Shown in pieces: positions 61,608 through 64,000 of a stretch of DNA of 64,000 nt (position 1 is the stretch's first letter; each line of letters begins with the position of its first letter). Below the pieces are notes generated by a model. It made no database searches and was not told where the DNA came from. It worked only from the letters and a program-made list of their open reading frames with translations. The stretch is taken from NCBI GenBank assembly GCA_026225275.1, contig JAMFSL010000134.1, positions 41,926 to 105,925 on the forward strand, in the 5' to 3' direction. Origin of the DNA: Puia dinghuensis. GTDB lineage: Bacteria > Bacteroidota > Bacteroidia > Chitinophagales > Chitinophagaceae. A program made the position numbers and the translations under genes.

Positions 61608-62429
61608 ATGAAGAAATTTACCCTTAACTCAACCCGACTCTGGCTTTCACTGGCCATTTGTCTCTTCACGGTATCTTCAGCCGTCGCCCATCCGATAGGT
61701 TACAACGATGCCGATGCCATTAAGAAATTCGTCAGCTATACTGTCTCTGCTTCAGCCACTGAAGCACGTGCGGCCGAGGAAAAGGCTGCGGCGGCCAGAG
61801 CAGCCAAACAGGCAGAAAGGAGATTCATCCTGGCCACTGCCAGCAGCATATACAATGATATGGACCTGGAAGATTCCGGGCTTAGCCGGAAGGCTTTCGA
61901 GTACGCCTGGACAGGGTATTACAAATTGAAGAAAAGAGGGCTCTTGCGCCGGACAGGCATTCTGTCGATCTGCGATTTCAGCCAGTCTTCCAGCAACCAA
62001 CGGTTATATGTGATCGATGTCCGCAACCGGAGAATGCTGTACAGGACGTACGTCGCCCATGGGATCAATTCCGGTGAAGAATTTGCCAACTCTTTTTCCA
62101 ATAAGATGGAATCCTGTAAGAGCAGCCTTGGATTTTATATCACGACCGGAACGTATACCGGCATTAACGGACTGTCATTAAGGATCGAAGGTGTGGACAA
62201 AGGGTTCAACGACAATGCCAGCCGGAGAAGTATCGTTATTCACGGTGCATCTTATGTCAGCCTGCGGATCCTGCACAAGTACGGTGTAATGGGAACTACT
62301 TACGGTTGCCCGGCCATTCCCGAAGAAATGAATTCGCAGATCATCCCCGTAGTGAAACATGGCAGCTGTTTTTTCATTTATTATCCTTCCAAAAAATATT
62401 TAACCAACTCGCCGGTGCTGAACAGCTGA
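61608..62429 (+). CDS. Secreted murein L,D-transpeptidase catalytic domain protein (YkuD_2 type)
   Basis: A 273-residue periplasmic protein with a signal peptide (LWLSLAICLFTVSSAVAHP). After an Ala/Glu-rich helix (about 45-75) comes the catalytic domain of the YkuD_2 family. The catalytic pair is His212 in VIHGASYVS and Cys234 in TTYGCPAIP; STRQRLYVIDV-like NQRLYVIDVRN, AHGINSGEEFANSFSN and SLGFYITTGTYTGINGLSLRIEG fit the family. It should cross-link or modify peptidoglycan or attach proteins to it. The ATG at 61608 is chosen for the signal peptide. A strong terminator follows. Confidence 0.92.
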   Translation: MKKFTLNSTRLWLSLAICLFTVSSAVAHPIGYNDADAIKKFVSYTVSASATEARAAEEKAAAARAAKQAERRFILATASSIYNDMDLEDSGLSRKAFEYAWTGYYKLKKRGLLRRTGILSICDFSQSSSNQRLYVIDVRNRRMLYRTYVAHGINSGEEFANSFSNKMESCKSSLGFYITTGTYTGINGLSLRIEGVDKGFNDNASRRSIVIHGASYVSLRILHKYGVMGTTYGCPAIPEEMNSQIIPVVKHGSCFFIYYPSKKYLTNSPVLNS

Positions 62430-62458
62430 TCGGATTTTGATCAGGATCAAGATATCTG

Positions 62459-62489
62459 GAGTCGCCCGTTAATGGGCGACTCTTTTTTT
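62459..62489 (+). terminator. Intrinsic terminator after L,D-transpeptidase gene
   Basis: Perfect 9-bp stem GAGTCGCCC with GGGCGACTC, a six-base loop, then seven T. It isolates the transpeptidase gene from the next gene. Confidence 0.95.
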
Positions 62490-62542
62490 ATGGAATCAAG
62501 TGGTCTTGCTATCTTTAAAGCCATTACCCAATCCGATGCTAT

Positions 62543-63733
62543 ATGTCAATCACTATTCCTTCTCCTCTCCCTGCACAGGGCATATCCATATCCTCCCGTA
62601 CCGGGGTCAGGAAGGCCACTCTTCCGCTGTATATCTATGCCGTTTCGGCGGCTTCCCTCTTCACGATCATCGGAATATTGTGGGACATTTCCTGGCACCG
62701 GTCTATCGGAAGGGATAAATTCCTGTCCCCGCCGCATATCCTTATTTACCTGGGGGCCATTTTTGCCGGCCTCTTTTCGGGCATTCAGGTTCTATACAAC
62801 TCATTTTATCGCAAAGAGATCTCCCGCCAGACGGATATAAAGGTTTGGGGCGTTTTCTACAGTTCACTGGGCGCCATGTTCTGCATCTGGGGGGCCATAG
62901 CCATGCTCACATCCGCTCCATTTGACGATTGGTGGCATAGCGCCTACGGATTGGACGTGACGATCCTGTCGCCTCCTCATACCTTGCTGGCGATGGGGAT
63001 GATATTCCTGCAATTCGGCGCCTGCGTGAGCATCAGCAAATACCTGAATACTCAGGATAGCGCACCGGTGCTCCGGTTGTTATTCGTGATCAGCGCCGCC
63101 AGTCTTTTGTGTATGATCTATACTTTGGGAACGGATTATTTGCACTCGGGACGGATGCGCGATCCCTTGTTTTACTGTATCGCCTCATTCGTCGGCCTGT
63201 TATTCCTGCCAGCCTTCGGGCGGGCGCTGCGCCTGAAATGGGGCATGACGGCCATCGCGCTGGGTTATTTCCTGATCATTGCCTTCTCCAACTGGATACT
63301 GCAAATATTCCCCGCAGAACCAAAGCTGGGTCCTATTTTGACACACATCACCCATTTTCAGTCGGGTCCCTTTCCCTTGCTGATCATCGTGCCGGCTTTG
63401 GCCATGGATCTCGTGTTGCGCCGGTCGACAGCCGGAGATGGAATAAAAGCCTTGTGGCTGAGCCTGGTGTTTGTGGGATTGTTACTGGTAGTACAATATC
63501 CGTTCAGCGGGTTTTTGGTGGAATCCCCCGGTGCGCGGAACTGGGTTTTCGGTTCCGATGCGTGGTATTTCGGTAATTATCCGGATGCGCCGTTCAGGTA
63601 TCGTTTCTATCCCGGTAATATCGCTTCCTTCTATACTATGGTAAAAGGCCTGCTGATCGCCATTGGCATTGGCTGGCTCTGTGCCCGGATCAGCCTTCGC
63701 TGGGGAAATTGGTTACAAAGCATTCAACGGTAA
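62543..63733 (+). CDS. Unrecognised polytopic membrane protein with duplicated WH/LSPPH motif
   Basis: A 396-residue protein with about ten membrane segments and no family that I recognise. Two halves of its N-terminal part repeat each other with a period of 80 residues: WDISWHRSIGRDKFLSPPH (His52 and His65) and FDDWWHSAYGLDVTILSPPH (His132 and His146), each leading into a membrane segment (IYLGAIF, AMGMIF). TDYLHSGRMRD and LTHITHFQSG add further His residues. This regular His placement next to membrane segments suggests metal, haem or quinone binding. The next gene starts 16 bases after the stop and encodes a secreted protein, so the two probably act together. Confidence 0.7.
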   Translation: MSITIPSPLPAQGISISSRTGVRKATLPLYIYAVSAASLFTIIGILWDISWHRSIGRDKFLSPPHILIYLGAIFAGLFSGIQVLYNSFYRKEISRQTDIKVWGVFYSSLGAMFCIWGAIAMLTSAPFDDWWHSAYGLDVTILSPPHTLLAMGMIFLQFGACVSISKYLNTQDSAPVLRLLFVISAASLLCMIYTLGTDYLHSGRMRDPLFYCIASFVGLLFLPAFGRALRLKWGMTAIALGYFLIIAFSNWILQIFPAEPKLGPILTHITHFQSGPFPLLIIVPALAMDLVLRRSTAGDGIKALWLSLVFVGLLLVVQYPFSGFLVESPGARNWVFGSDAWYFGNYPDAPFRYRFYPGNIASFYTMVKGLLIAIGIGWLCARISLRWGNWLQSIQR

Positions 63734-63749
63734 TAAAATCATTGATCAC

Positions 63750-64000
63750 ATGAAAAGAATCCTGCTGCTGGCGATGGTGGCGACAGCCTTCGCCTATCCT
63801 TGCTTTGCCCATGTAGGAAGTCCCGGAGTGGCGATGGAGGGAATGGCCGGTCCTTATCACCTGTTGGTCAGCGTCAAGCCGCCGGATGTCATCCCCGGCA
63901 CCGCCATCGTGACTGTTTATCTGGATAACCCAGGCGGCGTCAGCGTCGCGGCCCAGCCGGTCTATTTTTATTCCGGCCGCGAGGGTGCGCCTTCTGCCGA
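63750..64000 (+). CDS. Secreted protein, N-terminal part (3' truncated by window)
   Basis: The first 83 residues of a protein with a clear signal peptide (MKRILLLAMVATAFAYPCFA, cut before HVGSPG). The mature start HVGSPGVAMEGMAG is His/Met-containing, and the rest (PYHLLVSVKPPDVIPGTAIVTVYLD) looks like an immunoglobulin-like beta domain of the FixH/YtkA or CopC kind. That likeness is loose. It follows the polytopic His-motif protein by 16 bases and is probably in the same operon. The rest lies beyond the window. Confidence 0.75.
   Translation, partial: MKRILLLAMVATAFAYPCFAHVGSPGVAMEGMAGPYHLLVSVKPPDVIPGTAIVTVYLDNPGGVSVAAQPVYFYSGREGAPSA

Overview
The window reads as chromosomal DNA of a Bacteroidota bacterium, most likely Chitinophagaceae or a close relative. 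Supporting signs are two TonB-dependent/outer-membrane beta-barrel receptors, a Tat-exported Gfo/Idh/MocA oxidoreductase, an OmpA protein with thrombospondin type 3 repeats, a LytS/LytTR two-component pair, the rpmB-rpmG-DUF4295-ftsY-rimO block typical of the phylum, a bacillithiol enzyme (BshC), almost no Shine-Dalgarno sequences, and promoter-like TTTG-N17-19-TAnnTTTG elements. No insertion sequence, prophage, CRISPR array or rRNA was seen. The content looks like core and near-core genome.

Layout. 1-4.9 kb: end of a MacB-type ABC permease, a GT71-like mannosyltransferase plus DUF4254 pair, a GT9-like glycosyltransferase, ogt and csaA. 4.9-13.3 kb: OsmC protein, Tat-exported oxidoreductase, SirB1-like protein, topA and the 5-oxoprolinase genes pxpBCA. 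13.4-23.5 kb: secreted coiled-coil protein, DUF4407 membrane protein, DUF892 ferritin-like protein, a POTRA/beta-barrel outer-membrane protein, SGNH hydrolase, outer-membrane receptor, DUF445 protein. 23.6-32.6 kb: tRNA-His, C-terminal processing protease, MFS transporter, DinB protein, subtilisin-like protease, OmpA protein, ALDH7-type dehydrogenase. 32.8-41.5 kb: LytTR regulator and LytS kinase, a TonB receptor, panB, ppx and ppk1. 41.7-52.6 kb: secreted PQQ dehydrogenase, ribosomal/ftsY/rimO operon, a partial hydroxyproline catabolic operon, bshC and gpmA. 52.7-61.1 kb: minus-strand run mlaE-mlaF-mlaD-histidine kinase-treZ-treY. 61.6-64 kb: L,D-transpeptidase, an unrecognised polytopic protein with a duplicated His motif, and the start of a secreted protein.

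How genes fit together. PxpBCA hydrolyse 5-oxoproline. The LhpC-like deaminase, 2-oxoglutarate semialdehyde dehydrogenase and 4-hydroxyproline epimerase form most of a hydroxyproline-to-2-oxoglutarate route, but the D-hydroxyproline oxidase is not here. TreZ and TreY make trehalose from glucan ends. Ppk1 and Ppx make and degrade polyphosphate. MlaEFD would move phospholipid between membranes. Many of the remaining genes serve the envelope.

The least expected signals are non-coding. (1) The gap before the ALDH7 gene has two perfect 8-bp complementary pairs in crossing (pseudoknot) order, and an intrinsic-terminator hairpin whose T-tract runs straight into the start codon. (2) An 11-base word, TACATCTAATT, recurs upstream of three envelope genes. 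(3) A 21-bp-period direct repeat of the spacing LytTR regulators use precedes the TonB receptor next to the LytTR operon. (4) A plus-strand terminator at 61.4 kb has no gene feeding it and may end a small RNA.
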